From Aureimonas sp. AU20 (lineage in GTDB: Bacteria; Pseudomonadota; Alphaproteobacteria; Rhizobiales; Rhizobiaceae): a stretch of 64,000 bases of DNA. Each line of letters begins with the position of its first letter. Position 1 is the stretch's first letter. The notes beneath the pieces are model-generated. The model searched no databases, was not told where the DNA came from, and saw only the letters and a program-made list of their open reading frames with translations. A program made the position numbers and the translations under genes. Positions 1 to 7,531 of this stretch are shown here, one piece after another. Location: NCBI RefSeq assembly GCF_001442755.1, contig NZ_CP006367.1, positions 3,162,001 through 3,226,000 on the forward strand, in the 5' to 3' direction.

Positions 1-70
1 CCATGGCCTCGTCCCAGGGAAAGGCCGCCACGCCGGCTTCCTTGGCCGGGGCCGGCGCGGCGGCGCTCAA
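1..70 (-). CDS. GTA tail-assembly protein (rcc01693-like), 5' fragment
   Basis: Only the first 23 codons lie in the window; the gene runs off the left edge. It starts at a TTG (68-70) overlapping the TGA of the preceding gp10 gene, a TTGA coupling. The visible peptide is an Ala/Pro-rich leader followed by FPWDEAM, which resembles the start of the small rcc01693 family (gp10.1) that follows gp10 in RcGTA-type clusters. Position and motif support the call; the rest of the protein cannot be seen. Confidence 0.55.
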   Translation of the reverse strand, partial: MSAAAPAPAKEAGVAAFPWDEAM

Positions 71-405
71 GGGCGCGGCGGGGCGGCCTCCTCGCCCGTG
101 CCGAAGGCCGCTTCCAGAAGCTCGGCCGCCAGCGCCGCCGCGCCGGCCGCGCCCCGGTCGAAGCGCATGGCGGCGACCGCCTCGTCGCTCGCCGTCTCGC
201 CCGCGCCGCGCAGGCCCGCTGCGATGATCCGGGTCAGATCGCGCGCTGAAAGCCGGCCCGAGCCGAAACGCTGGGCGAGCGCGGCGATGTCCTCCAGCGC
301 GAAAGCGTCCTCCAGTTCGGCCAGCGCCCCCAGCGTCAAACAAAGCCGGTGCTCGCGCCCGTCTATCATCGCGGCCACCTCGCCGCGTCGCCGGTTCGCG
401 CCCAT
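67..405 (-). CDS. GTA gp10 family protein
   Basis: A 112-residue protein placed exactly where RcGTA gene 10 sits, directly after the major tail protein. It has the family features: a short N-terminal strand region (MIDGREHRLCLTLGALAELE), then helices with ALEDIAALAQRF and an Ala-rich C-terminus. The ATG overlaps the TAA of the tail gene by one base, and the TGA overlaps the TTG of the next gene, so three tail genes appear translationally coupled. The family is thought to act in tail assembly; the exact role is not established. Confidence 0.8.
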   Translation of the reverse strand: MGANRRRGEVAAMIDGREHRLCLTLGALAELEDAFALEDIAALAQRFGSGRLSARDLTRIIAAGLRGAGETASDEAVAAMRFDRGAAGAAALAAELLEAAFGTGEEAAPPRP

Positions 406-818
406 TAGATGGCCTCGAAGGTCAGCGCGCCGGCCGATTCCAGCGTCATCTCGAAGCTGACCTCGCCATTGTGCTCGCCGGCATATTCCAGCGCCGTGAT
501 CTGAAACGGCCCGCTGACACGCCCAAAATCCGGGATCACTGCCTGGAAGGGCGCGATCCGCCCTTCGAAGAAGAGCTTGCGCACTGCCATGTCGGAGGCC
601 GCGTCCTTGAAGATGCCGGCGCCCGACAGCGCCGCGCGCTGCACGCCCGCCCCGCCCAGAAGCTCGCGCCAGCGCCCGGCGCTGTCGCTGTTGGTCACGT
701 CCACCGTCTCTGCGTTGAAGGAGATGCGGCGCGAGCGAAGCCCCGCCACCGTCTGAAACACGCCGCTCGTTTCCGCGTCGAGCTTCAGGAGAAAGTCCTT
801 GCCCTTTTGCGCGCCCAT
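405..818 (-). CDS. phage major tail protein, TP901-1 family (GTA gp9)
   Basis: A 137-residue tail-tube protein. The recognisable features are an N-terminal GKDFLLKLD, the VDVTNSDSAGRWRELLGGAG loop, and an EVSFEMTLESAG segment near the C-terminus, all typical of TP901-1 major tail proteins and GTA gp9. I chose the ATG at 818 because GGAGG lies six bases upstream; the frame stays open to 845 without a ribosome binding site. A hairpin terminator lies just upstream (844-870), so expression needs read-through or its own promoter. Confidence 0.88.
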   Translation of the reverse strand: MGAQKGKDFLLKLDAETSGVFQTVAGLRSRRISFNAETVDVTNSDSAGRWRELLGGAGVQRAALSGAGIFKDAASDMAVRKLFFEGRIAPFQAVIPDFGRVSGPFQITALEYAGEHNGEVSFEMTLESAGALTFEAI

Positions 819-843
819 GGCCGCCTCCAAAATTTTGCGCAAC

Positions 844-870
844 AAAAAAGGGCGGCCCGAAAGCCGCCCT
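844..870 (-). terminator. intrinsic terminator after the DUF3168 gene
   Basis: An 8-bp GC-rich stem (AGGGCGGC paired with GCCGCCCT), small loop, then a run of T on the minus strand (A at 844-849). It lies between gp8 (ends 900) and gp9 (starts 818) and would split the GTA transcript into segments. Confidence 0.75.
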
Positions 871-899
871 CGTGTCCGATCTGAAAATTGAGTGCTGGC

Positions 900-1313
900 T
901 TAGGAAGCCAGCGGCTCCGTCACCGCGCGAAAGCGCAGGATACCGTGATAGGCTGGCGAGTCCGGCTCCTGCCGCGCCTCGGCGAATTGCAGCCGGAGGT
1001 TCACCAGACGGTGCGTCTCAAGCGGCAGGCTCGCGTCGTTCAGTCGGCCCGCGATCTTGTCCATGATCTCGTAGGTTTCCTGCTTCGAGCCGCCCTTGGC
1101 CCAGACATGCAGGGTCAGGATATGCTCGGCCCCGTCCTCCGTGCCGGTGGACCAGTCGATCACCGCCGTCCGCCCAAGCGTCAGATAGGGAAAACTCGCC
1201 CGCTCGGGCACGCGGTCGAAAATCTTCGGGCCGCCGAGAAGCTTGGTCAGCGCCGCGTCGGCCGTCAGCGCGCCGAGGATGGTCGTCTGCAATTCCGCCG
1301 AGGGGTGCGACAT
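900..1313 (-). CDS. DUF3168 protein, tail completion (GTA gp8)
   Basis: A 137-residue DUF3168 protein. Seen are the N-terminal LQTTILGALTADAALTKLLG, the VPERASFPYLTLG block and the HILTLHVWAKGGSKQE strand-turn typical of this tail-terminator-like family. It corresponds to RcGTA gp8, which lies between the head-closure and major tail genes. It is followed on its own strand by a strong terminator. Confidence 0.85.
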   Translation of the reverse strand: MSHPSAELQTTILGALTADAALTKLLGGPKIFDRVPERASFPYLTLGRTAVIDWSTGTEDGAEHILTLHVWAKGGSKQETYEIMDKIAGRLNDASLPLETHRLVNLRLQFAEARQEPDSPAYHGILRFRAVTEPLAS

Positions 1314-1375
1314 GCTCTGAGAACCTTTCCATGCCTGCGATCACGTCTGATACATCATATAATATGACGTGAGCA

Positions 1376-1558
1376 TTACGGGCGCCATTCCCGATTCGTT
1401 AAAATTGCGTGAGGATTTTCCCGGCCCGGGTCGCTTTCGCGAAGACGAGCCGCCTCCTCCCGTTGGTCTAAGCGCTCGGCAAGCGCCTCGACCACCCGCC
1501 GTCGCATCTCCTCGCGAAGCGCGGCCTTGTCGAAACGCACTTGCACCAAGCCGATCAT
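1376..1558 (-). CDS. small hypothetical protein inside the GTA cluster
   Basis: A 60-codon frame between gp7 and gp8. Its ATG overlaps the gp7 stop (ATGA at 1555-1558), an arrangement used repeatedly in this cluster. The product is highly charged, with a helical N-terminal half (ALREEMRRRVVEALAERLDQ) and no recognised domain. RcGTA has no named gene here. It could be a real coupled accessory gene or a chance frame; the coupling and helix periodicity are the only support. Confidence 0.4.
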   Translation of the reverse strand: MIGLVQVRFDKAALREEMRRRVVEALAERLDQREEAARLRESDPGRENPHAILTNREWRP

Positions 1559-1887
1559 GCTTCCTCCTCACAGCGGCAGACGAGCCAGCGCCCGGTCTCG
1601 TCGGGGTCGTGCAGGCTGCGGATCACGAGTCGCCGCGCTCCCAGGCGAAACGCCATTCCCCGCACGAGGCCCGCCCGAGCCCGCAGGGTGACGCGATGCG
1701 TGATCGCGCCGATCCGCTGCCCGAGCCGCTCCTCGACGATCGCGGTCAGAGGCTCGACGCGAACCGAGGTCTCGCCCACCTCCACCCAGTTCTCCCGGGC
1801 TCCGCCCGAACCGTCCGTCACAAGGTCGTTGCGCTCGATCGCCGCCCGCTTGGTCAGAAGGCCGGGGTCCAGAAACAGGAGCGCCAT
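1555..1887 (-). CDS. phage head-closure / head-tail adaptor (GTA gp7)
   Basis: A 110-residue protein of the SPP1 gp16 / HK97 head-tail adaptor type. It has an early LDPGLLTKRAAIER segment, then GARENWVEVGETSVRVEPL and THRVTLRARAGLVRGM, the alternating strands expected of this small beta-rich family. It lies one base after the gp6 stop and before gp8, matching RcGTA gp7. It would sit between the portal ring and the tail. Confidence 0.82.
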   Translation of the reverse strand: MALLFLDPGLLTKRAAIERNDLVTDGSGGARENWVEVGETSVRVEPLTAIVEERLGQRIGAITHRVTLRARAGLVRGMAFRLGARRLVIRSLHDPDETGRWLVCRCEEEA

Positions 1888-1888
1888 G

Positions 1889-2449
1889 TCAAAGCCTCGG
1901 CGCCCGGAAGGGAGCGATCAGCGCGCGCGCCAGCGGCGGCATGAAAGCCGGCTGCAGCGCCGGGCCGACCGTGCCGCGCGTTTCGAACGCGGCCGCCGCC
2001 AGGCGCAGGATGGCGAGCTTCAGCGCTTCCGGCACATCCTCCGCGCGCTGCCCGGCCCGAACTTCCACCTCTACCCCGTTCGGCGCGCGACCAGCGAGCC
2101 CGGGCGGCAGGATCAGATGTGCGCCGAAGGGCTGGGCCTCCAGCCGAAACGAAGCGGGATCGAGCGGCGCCGCCGTGCCCCGCTCGTCAAAGCCGATCGC
2201 CTCCAGCACGCTGCGGATCGGGCGGCGACGGATGGCCAGAACCGCGCTCGCCGGGTCCGGCTCGAAGGCGATGCGCACGCGCCGCTCGGTCAGCACCAGC
2301 CCGGTTTCCGCCTCCACCGCCTGCCGCGCGGCCTTCAGGCAGGTGGCCACCAGCGCGTCCTCGTCGTCGCGGTCGAGCCGCAGAAACGTCTTCGCCTCGG
2401 CCAGCGAAACCGGCTCCACCGAGGTCTTGTCCAATTCGATCCAGATCAT
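1889..2449 (-). CDS. head-tail connector protein, phiE125 gp8 / gp6-like (GTA gp6)
   Basis: A 186-residue connector protein. The N-terminal SLAEAKTFLRLDRDDEDALV and following ARQAVEAETGLVLTERRVR helices are the signature of the phage gp6-like connector family; the C-terminal half carries the paired AILRLAAAAFETRGTVG helices. It follows the capsid gene after a strong terminator, so it is probably expressed at a lower level than capsid. No clear ribosome binding site is visible. Confidence 0.85.
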   Translation of the reverse strand: MIWIELDKTSVEPVSLAEAKTFLRLDRDDEDALVATCLKAARQAVEAETGLVLTERRVRIAFEPDPASAVLAIRRRPIRSVLEAIGFDERGTAAPLDPASFRLEAQPFGAHLILPPGLAGRAPNGVEVEVRAGQRAEDVPEALKLAILRLAAAAFETRGTVGPALQPAFMPPLARALIAPFRAPRL

Positions 2450-2473
2450 GTCCCGCCAGCCCCGTTTGAAACG

Positions 2474-2503
2474 AAAAAGGGCCGGGCGTGTCCCGCCCGG
2501 CCC
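2474..2503 (-). terminator. strong terminator immediately after the capsid gene
   Basis: A perfect 10-bp stem (GGGCCGGGCG at 2479-2488 with CGCCCGGCCC at 2494-2503), a 5-base loop and five T on the minus strand. It lies 22 bases after the capsid stop and before gp6. It should make most transcripts end after capsid, giving capsid excess over connector and tail genes. Confidence 0.85.
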
Positions 2504-2524
2504 CCTCCTGCCGTCGCCCCTCCG

Positions 2525-3778
2525 TCAGGCGGAGAAGCGCAGATACTTCGCCGCGTCGAAGTCCTGAATGCCGCCGCCGACCCGCTTGGTCGTGTAGAAC
2601 AGGACATAGGGCTTGGCGGAGTACGGATCGCGCAACACGCGCACGCCCTGGCGATCCACCACGAGGTAGAAGCGCGAGAAGTCGCCGAAGGCGATGGCGC
2701 TCGCCCCCGTCGCGATGTCGGGCATCGCTTCCGCTTCAACAACGGAAAAGCCCATCAGGCTCGCCTTGGCGCCGACGGCCGCCGGCGGCTGCCAGAGATA
2801 GTTGCCCTCCGCGTCCTTGAGCTTGCGCACCGCGCTCTGCGTGCGTCGGTTCATCACGAAGGAGGCGTTCTGGCGGTAGCCCGCCTTCAGGGCGTAGACG
2901 AGGTCGATCAGCGCGTCCGAGCCCCCCGCCGCCGCGAAATTGCCGTTGACGCCGGTCGAGACCGTGCCGACCTTGCCCCAGGCCCATTGCGCCTCGGGCA
3001 CCGTGTCGTAGCTCATGAAGCCCTTGGGCTTGGCCGCGCCGTCGCCGGTGACGAAGGCGACGCCCTCCTGCGTGGCGAAGGCCTGTTCCACCTCCTCGCC
3101 GATCCAACTGTCGATGTTCACCGCCGCGTCGTCGAGCAACGCGTTCGTCGCGGCCGGCATGGCGTAGAGTTCCATGGTCGGGAACACGAGCTCGCCGAGC
3201 TGCGGCTGCGCGGTCTGCGGCCGGGCATCGGTTTCGCCCACCCAGCCGGTCTGCGCTCCATTCAGCGCGAACGGCTTCTTCAGAACGGCCGCCGACACAG
3301 CGCGGATGCCCGCAATGCCTCGGATGGGCGAGACATTGGCAAGGCGCCGGCCGATCTCAGCCTCGGTCTCGGGCGGCACGAGAAAGCCGCCATCCGCGCC
3401 AACGAGGCCGGACATCGCCTTTTCCTCCAGGCGCCGCATCCGTCCCTCGTCGCCGGCGCGGACATAGGCCTCGAAGGCCGAGCGGTGTTCGCTCGGCAGG
3501 GCCTGCGCGCCCTCGCCGCCCACCGGCGGGCGCAGGTTGCGCAGCACCAGACGCTCCATGCGCTTCTCATGATCGTCCATCGCCTTGGACAGGCGATCGA
3601 CCTTCTCGTCGGTCACCGGATCGGCGCTCATGCGTTGCTCGATCTGATCCAGCCGCTCGTCGTTCGCCTCGCGAAAAGCGTCGAAGGCGCGCATCAGCTC
3701 GTCCAGCGTGTCCGGCCCCGCCGCGTTCGCGCCCGTGCCGGCCTTGGTCTCGATCGCACCGCTCGTCATCGTCTGCAT
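2525..3778 (-). CDS. HK97-family major capsid protein (GTA gp5)
   Basis: A 417-residue HK97-fold capsid protein. The first ~110 residues form a charged helical scaffold-like region (DELMRAFDAFREANDERLDQ, then MDDHEKRMERLVLRN), followed by the mature coat domain with FLVPPETEAEIGRRLANVSP and FAFVTGDGAAKPKGF-like turns, ending in VLFYTTKRVGGGIQDFDAAK. The start at 3778 has AAGGAG six bases upstream and overlaps the protease gene by 13 bases. The prohead protease next door would remove the N-terminal region. Matches RcGTA gp5. Confidence 0.95.
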   Translation of the reverse strand: MQTMTSGAIETKAGTGANAAGPDTLDELMRAFDAFREANDERLDQIEQRMSADPVTDEKVDRLSKAMDDHEKRMERLVLRNLRPPVGGEGAQALPSEHRSAFEAYVRAGDEGRMRRLEEKAMSGLVGADGGFLVPPETEAEIGRRLANVSPIRGIAGIRAVSAAVLKKPFALNGAQTGWVGETDARPQTAQPQLGELVFPTMELYAMPAATNALLDDAAVNIDSWIGEEVEQAFATQEGVAFVTGDGAAKPKGFMSYDTVPEAQWAWGKVGTVSTGVNGNFAAAGGSDALIDLVYALKAGYRQNASFVMNRRTQSAVRKLKDAEGNYLWQPPAAVGAKASLMGFSVVEAEAMPDIATGASAIAFGDFSRFYLVVDRQGVRVLRDPYSAKPYVLFYTTKRVGGGIQDFDAAKYLRFSA

Positions 3779-4317
3779 GGGATCTCCTTGATGGAAGGGG
3801 AAAGGGTGGCATCCGCGATCCGCCGGGCGGCGGCCGCGAAACGGTGGAGGAGATCGCCGCGCGCTTCGCGCACCCGCGCCGCTTCCTGCATGGGGAAGGT
3901 CACGATGCTGATCTCCAGAAGGTCGATGTCGAGAAGCAGGCGCCGGGCGCCCCTCTCGCGGAGCGGGCGGCTTGCCCGCGTCCGAAAGCCGATCGAAAGC
4001 CCGTCCAGCGCCTCGGCGCGAAGCAGCGCGAAGGCCTCTCGGCCCTGCGCCGTGTCAAGCGCGAGCTGCCCCTCGGCCAAAAGCCCGCGCCCGTCCTCGA
4101 TCAGTCTGGTCCAGACGCCGATCGGCTTCGTCGGGTCGTGCTGCCACAGCATCCGAATGCCGCCGACGCCCCGCTCGTGCAGCGCGCGGGCGAAGGCACC
4201 GGGCCGGATGCGATCGCCCGACAAGTCCGTGCGCTCGAAAAGGCTGGCATAGCCTGACACGAAACCGGGCGGCGGCGGCGCGGCCGCCGCGCGCGGAAAG
4301 TTGGGCACGCTCCTCAC
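3766..4317 (-). CDS. HK97-family prohead protease (GTA gp4)
   Basis: A 183-residue protease that trims the capsid N-terminus during head maturation. The family motifs are GYASLFERTDLSGDRIRPGAF, MLWQHDPTKPIG with the catalytic His, and LDGLSIGFR with the Ser nucleophile, followed by LLEISIVTFPM. The start is a GTG at 4317 overlapping the TGA of the preceding gene (GTGA); the frame remains open upstream but that part is antisense-like and lacks conservation. It overlaps the capsid gene by 13 bases. Confidence 0.92.
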   Translation of the reverse strand: MRSVPNFPRAAAAPPPPGFVSGYASLFERTDLSGDRIRPGAFARALHERGVGGIRMLWQHDPTKPIGVWTRLIEDGRGLLAEGQLALDTAQGREAFALLRAEALDGLSIGFRTRASRPLRERGARRLLLDIDLLEISIVTFPMQEAARVREARGDLLHRFAAAARRIADATLSPSIKEIPCRR

Positions 4318-4661
4318 GAGCTGCCCCCGCGCCGGCCGGCGGCGGTCGCCAGCCCTTCGGCAAAGCGCTGGAGAACGCCGAGCGCCCACCAGGCGCAGAG
4401 GCTGGCGGCGGCCGAGCCAATCAGCGCCAGTTCCGCCGCGCCAATGCGCTCGGTGAAGCCGAGATGATCGGCCAGCGCTAAGCCGGCCGGGCCGCCGAAC
4501 ACGAGGCCCGTCACCGCGCCGGCCAGAAAGCGCACCGCCGCATCCCGTCGCCCGGCCGGCAGGAGGTAGGCGATCGAGATCACCGATCCACCCACCGCCC
4601 CGGCGAGTTTCGCGCCCCAAAGCGCGAGCGGCGAGACGACGTCTCCCGTCATCGTATCCAT
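4314..4661 (-). CDS. small membrane protein between portal and protease
   Basis: A 115-residue protein with about three hydrophobic segments: residues ~18-35, ~43-65 and ~78-97, the last containing LALIGSAAASLCAWWALGVL. RcGTA-like clusters carry a small gene at this place (gene 3.5); the protein resembles the rhizobial DUF6107 group as I recall it, which I cannot verify. A phage-holin-like or morphogenetic role is possible but unproven. The gene is 19 bases after portal and is coupled to the protease by a GTGA overlap. Confidence 0.7.
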   Translation of the reverse strand: MDTMTGDVVSPLALWGAKLAGAVGGSVISIAYLLPAGRRDAAVRFLAGAVTGLVFGGPAGLALADHLGFTERIGAAELALIGSAAASLCAWWALGVLQRFAEGLATAAGRRGGSS

Positions 4662-4680
4662 GATGGTTCCTTTCGAAAGC

Positions 4681-5877
4681 TCAGCGCCGGCGCGGCCCGT
4701 AGCCGACCGCCTCGCGCTTCTCGTCGTCGTCCAGAAAACCCGCGGCCCCCAGCCGCGCCCAAAGCGCCTCGCGCTCGACGGACAGGCCCTCGACCCGGTC
4801 GGCGTCGAAGCCGAGCCGCAGCCTTCGGCCGGGCTCGAACCCTTCGCCCAGCCAATCCCCCAGCGCGGTCAGCAGCCGGCCGAGCAGCGGCAGGACGGTG
4901 AGCCGGAACAGCGCCCGGTTGGCCTCGGCATAGTTGGCATAGGTCGCGTCGCCCGGAATCCCGAGCAGCATGGGCGGCACGCCGAAGGCGGTGGCGATGT
5001 CGCGCGCCGCGCCGTTGCGCGCCTCGATGAAGTCCATGTCGCGCGGGGTCAGCGCCATGGCCTTCCAGTCCAGCCCGCCCTCCAGCAGCATGGGCCGCCC
5101 CGCTCTCGCCGCGCCGGCATAGCCGCTTTCGAGTTCGACCTTCAGCCGCTCGAACTGGTCGGCCGAAAGATTGCCGCCGTCGCCGGGCTGGTAGACCAGC
5201 GCGCCGGAGGGCCGGGCCGAATTGTCGAGCAGCGCCTTGTTCCAGCGCGTCGCGGCATTGTGCAGGTCGAGCGCGGTCTGTGCGGCCTGGAGCGGCGCAA
5301 AGCCCTCGCCATCCCCCAACGGGTGGAACATCCGGATCGCCAGAACCGGCGCCGCCCCTTCCTCCGTTTCCAGCGGCAGGCGCCGCGCGCTGGAGCCGGC
5401 ACGATACTCCACCGCCTGCGGCCACCCGTCCGCGCCGCAAAGGACGCGCACCCGGTCCGGCCGCAGCGCGTGAAGCTGGCGCGGCTGTCCACCAAGCGAA
5501 ATCGCCTCGACATGCGCCGCGCCCGAGAGCAGCAGATGCCCGCAGAGCGTTTCCAGAAAGCCCGGCCCGTCCTGCATCGGGTTCGGCCGGCGCAGAAGGT
5601 CGAGGATGGGATGCGTCTCGACCTCCGACGGGCCCTCGTAGAGAAGGATCGGAACGGCGGCGGCCGTTTCGGCGATCAACCGGACGCAGCGATAGACGAC
5701 CGGGTTCTGCATGAAGCCGACCCGGGAGAGCGCGGCATAGGAGCGCTCGCTCCAGGCCGCCGCGTCGCCCGAGCCGCCGCCGAAGACGAGTGCGCCGCCG
5801 GTGGATTTGCGTTCGGGCACGCGCGCGCCCTCGCTGCCCAGGCGCGCCAGCGCCCGCAGCCGTAAAGCCAGTCCCAT
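4681..5877 (-). CDS. phage portal protein (GTA gp3)
   Basis: A 398-residue HK97-type portal protein that forms the DNA entry ring of the capsid vertex. Seen are YAALSRVGFMQNPVVYRCVR near the N-terminus, GDGEGFAPLQAAQTALDLH in the middle, and GIPGDATYANYAEANRALF near the C-terminus, all portal signatures. I chose the ATG at 5877 (TGGAG upstream, homologous start MGLALRL) over the in-frame extension to 6057, which has no ribosome binding site and low-complexity content. Confidence 0.92.
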   Translation of the reverse strand: MGLALRLRALARLGSEGARVPERKSTGGALVFGGGSGDAAAWSERSYAALSRVGFMQNPVVYRCVRLIAETAAAVPILLYEGPSEVETHPILDLLRRPNPMQDGPGFLETLCGHLLLSGAAHVEAISLGGQPRQLHALRPDRVRVLCGADGWPQAVEYRAGSSARRLPLETEEGAAPVLAIRMFHPLGDGEGFAPLQAAQTALDLHNAATRWNKALLDNSARPSGALVYQPGDGGNLSADQFERLKVELESGYAGAARAGRPMLLEGGLDWKAMALTPRDMDFIEARNGAARDIATAFGVPPMLLGIPGDATYANYAEANRALFRLTVLPLLGRLLTALGDWLGEGFEPGRRLRLGFDADRVEGLSVEREALWARLGAAGFLDDDEKREAVGYGPRRR

Positions 5878-6166
5878 GGATGTCTCCAGATGTTTTGGTG
5901 AGCCGCACGGCCTGCTTGGCCACGCGCGGCGAAGGAGAACCAAATTGCTTGTTCGTCCCGCCAAAGGTGGACGGGAACCAACGCCGCGTCGGTCATCGAC
6001 GCGAGAGAAACGGCACTGAGGCCTTGGGGAAGGCCGCGCTAGGCGAGAGCCGTCCATCGCCTCGAAGAGCGCCTGACGAAATCTCCGGTCAGAGAATGCC
6101 GCAGGGCCAAGCCTTCGCGACGAGAAGACCCGACCGGCCGACCCTCGCGAGGCTTTGTCAGGTCCA
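5878..6166. other. non-coding gap between terminase and portal
   Basis: A 289-base stretch in an otherwise tightly packed cluster. No convincing gene is visible on either strand. It contains a small hairpin (GGCCTT at 6020-6025 with AAGGCC at 6030-6035) and a CCTCGCGAGG palindrome near 6153. It may hold a promoter or be decayed sequence; no clear -35/-10 pair was found. Confidence 0.5.
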
Positions 6167-7531
6167 TTAAAGACTGCGAATGCGCGGCGCCGCCTGCGCC
6201 TGCGTCAGCGCCGTCACCGCCCAAACCAGCGCGTCCAGCCGGTCGGGCGAGCGGCCGTTCGACAGGCCATCCGGCCCGAAGTCGCACATCTCGTCCTCCA
6301 GTTCGGCGAAGCTGCCGGCATGGCGCACGCGCCCTTGTTCGTAGAGCGTGGCGACGGGCTCGGCCCGCAGCCACTTGCCGCGCGTCGCCCGCACGCTGGA
6401 AACGGGCAGATGCGGCGCCACCGCCGCAATCACCGATCCCACCATGTCGCCGCCCTGGTTCACCTCCGCGACGATGCGGTCCGCCTCGACTTCGGCAAAC
6501 AGCGACACGGCCCGCGCCGCCCATTCCGGCGGCTTCAACCCGCGTCGGCTCCGATCGGCCAGCACATAGACGATCCCGTCCTCGCCCATCCCCGCCGCCA
6601 CGAGGCCGCAGGCGTCGGAGCGCTGCGTCGCCGTTGCCGGCGGGTCCACCGCCACCACGACACGGCGAAGGGCCGGCGCGGCGCGAACCCGCCCTCGGTC
6701 GATCGCGGCGCGGCTGAACAGGGCATCTTCGCGCCCGTCCACCAGTTCGCCGTCGAGTTCCTGCCGCCCGAGCCGCGATCCGCCATAGCGCGCCTCCATC
6801 GCGGCCAGAAAGCCGGGCGCCAGATGAGCGCGGTTTTCCACGGTGCGCATATGAGTCACCCGCGTTCCCGGCTCGGCCATCAGGCGTTTCAGCAGCGGCA
6901 CGGCGCGCGGCGTCGTGGTCAGCGCCATGCGGGGCGTCTCGCCGAGACGCAGCGCCAGTTGCAGGTTGTCGAAACAGTCTTCCGCATGGGTCCATTTGGC
7001 AAGTTCGTCGCCCCAGGCGGCGTCGAACTGGTAGCCGCGCAGGGCGTCGGGGTCCTCCGAGGAAAAGATCTGAGCCACCGAGCCATTGGCGAAGACCAGC
7101 CGCCGCCGCGTCGCCTCGAAGACCGGCCGCGTCTCGTAATGTAGCGCCTTCAAGCCGCTCTCGCCCTCGACCATCACCTCGCGCGCGTCGCCCAGCGTTT
7201 CCGCCACCAGCGCGATGCGCCCGTGAACGCGCCCGGCCAGCGGCTTTTGGCCGAGCGCCAACGCGCGCACCCATTCCGCCCCGGCGCGGGTCTTGCCCGA
7301 GCCGCGCCCGCCGATCAGCAGCCATTGCCGCCAGTCGCCCGGCGGCGGAAGCTGCGAGGGCCGCGCACAGGCCGCCCAGTCCGGCATGGCACGGGCGATC
7401 ACCCGCTTGGGCTGGCTGGCAATCTCCGCCTCCACCGCCTGCCAGAAAGCGGCGTCGCCCAGCGCCGCCCCGTCCCCCTCCATCCCTTCCAAATGCGCGC
7501 CATCCGCGATCGCTCCGGCCGCCTCTCTCAA
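6167..7531 (-). CDS. large terminase / DNA-packaging ATPase (GTA gp2)
   Basis: A 454-residue TerL. The ATPase domain begins with the Walker A motif LLIGGRGSGKTRAGAEW near residue 70, has FDAAWGDELAKW as Walker B near residue 170, and TTTPRAVPLLKRLM as the coupling motif. The C-terminal nuclease half starts at RRVVVAVDPPAT and ends with RLDALVWAVTALTQ. It powers DNA packaging and headful cutting. The start is TTG, overlapping the previous stop (TTGA). Matches RcGTA gp2. Confidence 0.93.
   Translation of the reverse strand: MREAAGAIADGAHLEGMEGDGAALGDAAFWQAVEAEIASQPKRVIARAMPDWAACARPSQLPPPGDWRQWLLIGGRGSGKTRAGAEWVRALALGQKPLAGRVHGRIALVAETLGDAREVMVEGESGLKALHYETRPVFEATRRRLVFANGSVAQIFSSEDPDALRGYQFDAAWGDELAKWTHAEDCFDNLQLALRLGETPRMALTTTPRAVPLLKRLMAEPGTRVTHMRTVENRAHLAPGFLAAMEARYGGSRLGRQELDGELVDGREDALFSRAAIDRGRVRAAPALRRVVVAVDPPATATQRSDACGLVAAGMGEDGIVYVLADRSRRGLKPPEWAARAVSLFAEVEADRIVAEVNQGGDMVGSVIAAVAPHLPVSSVRATRGKWLRAEPVATLYEQGRVRHAGSFAELEDEMCDFGPDGLSNGRSPDRLDALVWAVTALTQAQAAPRIRSL

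Noticed and set aside
1541..4252. A 900-codon open frame on the plus strand across the GTA head genes
   Set aside because: It is the reverse-strand image of well-supported phage genes in GC-rich DNA; composition is low-complexity Arg/Pro-rich with no domain.
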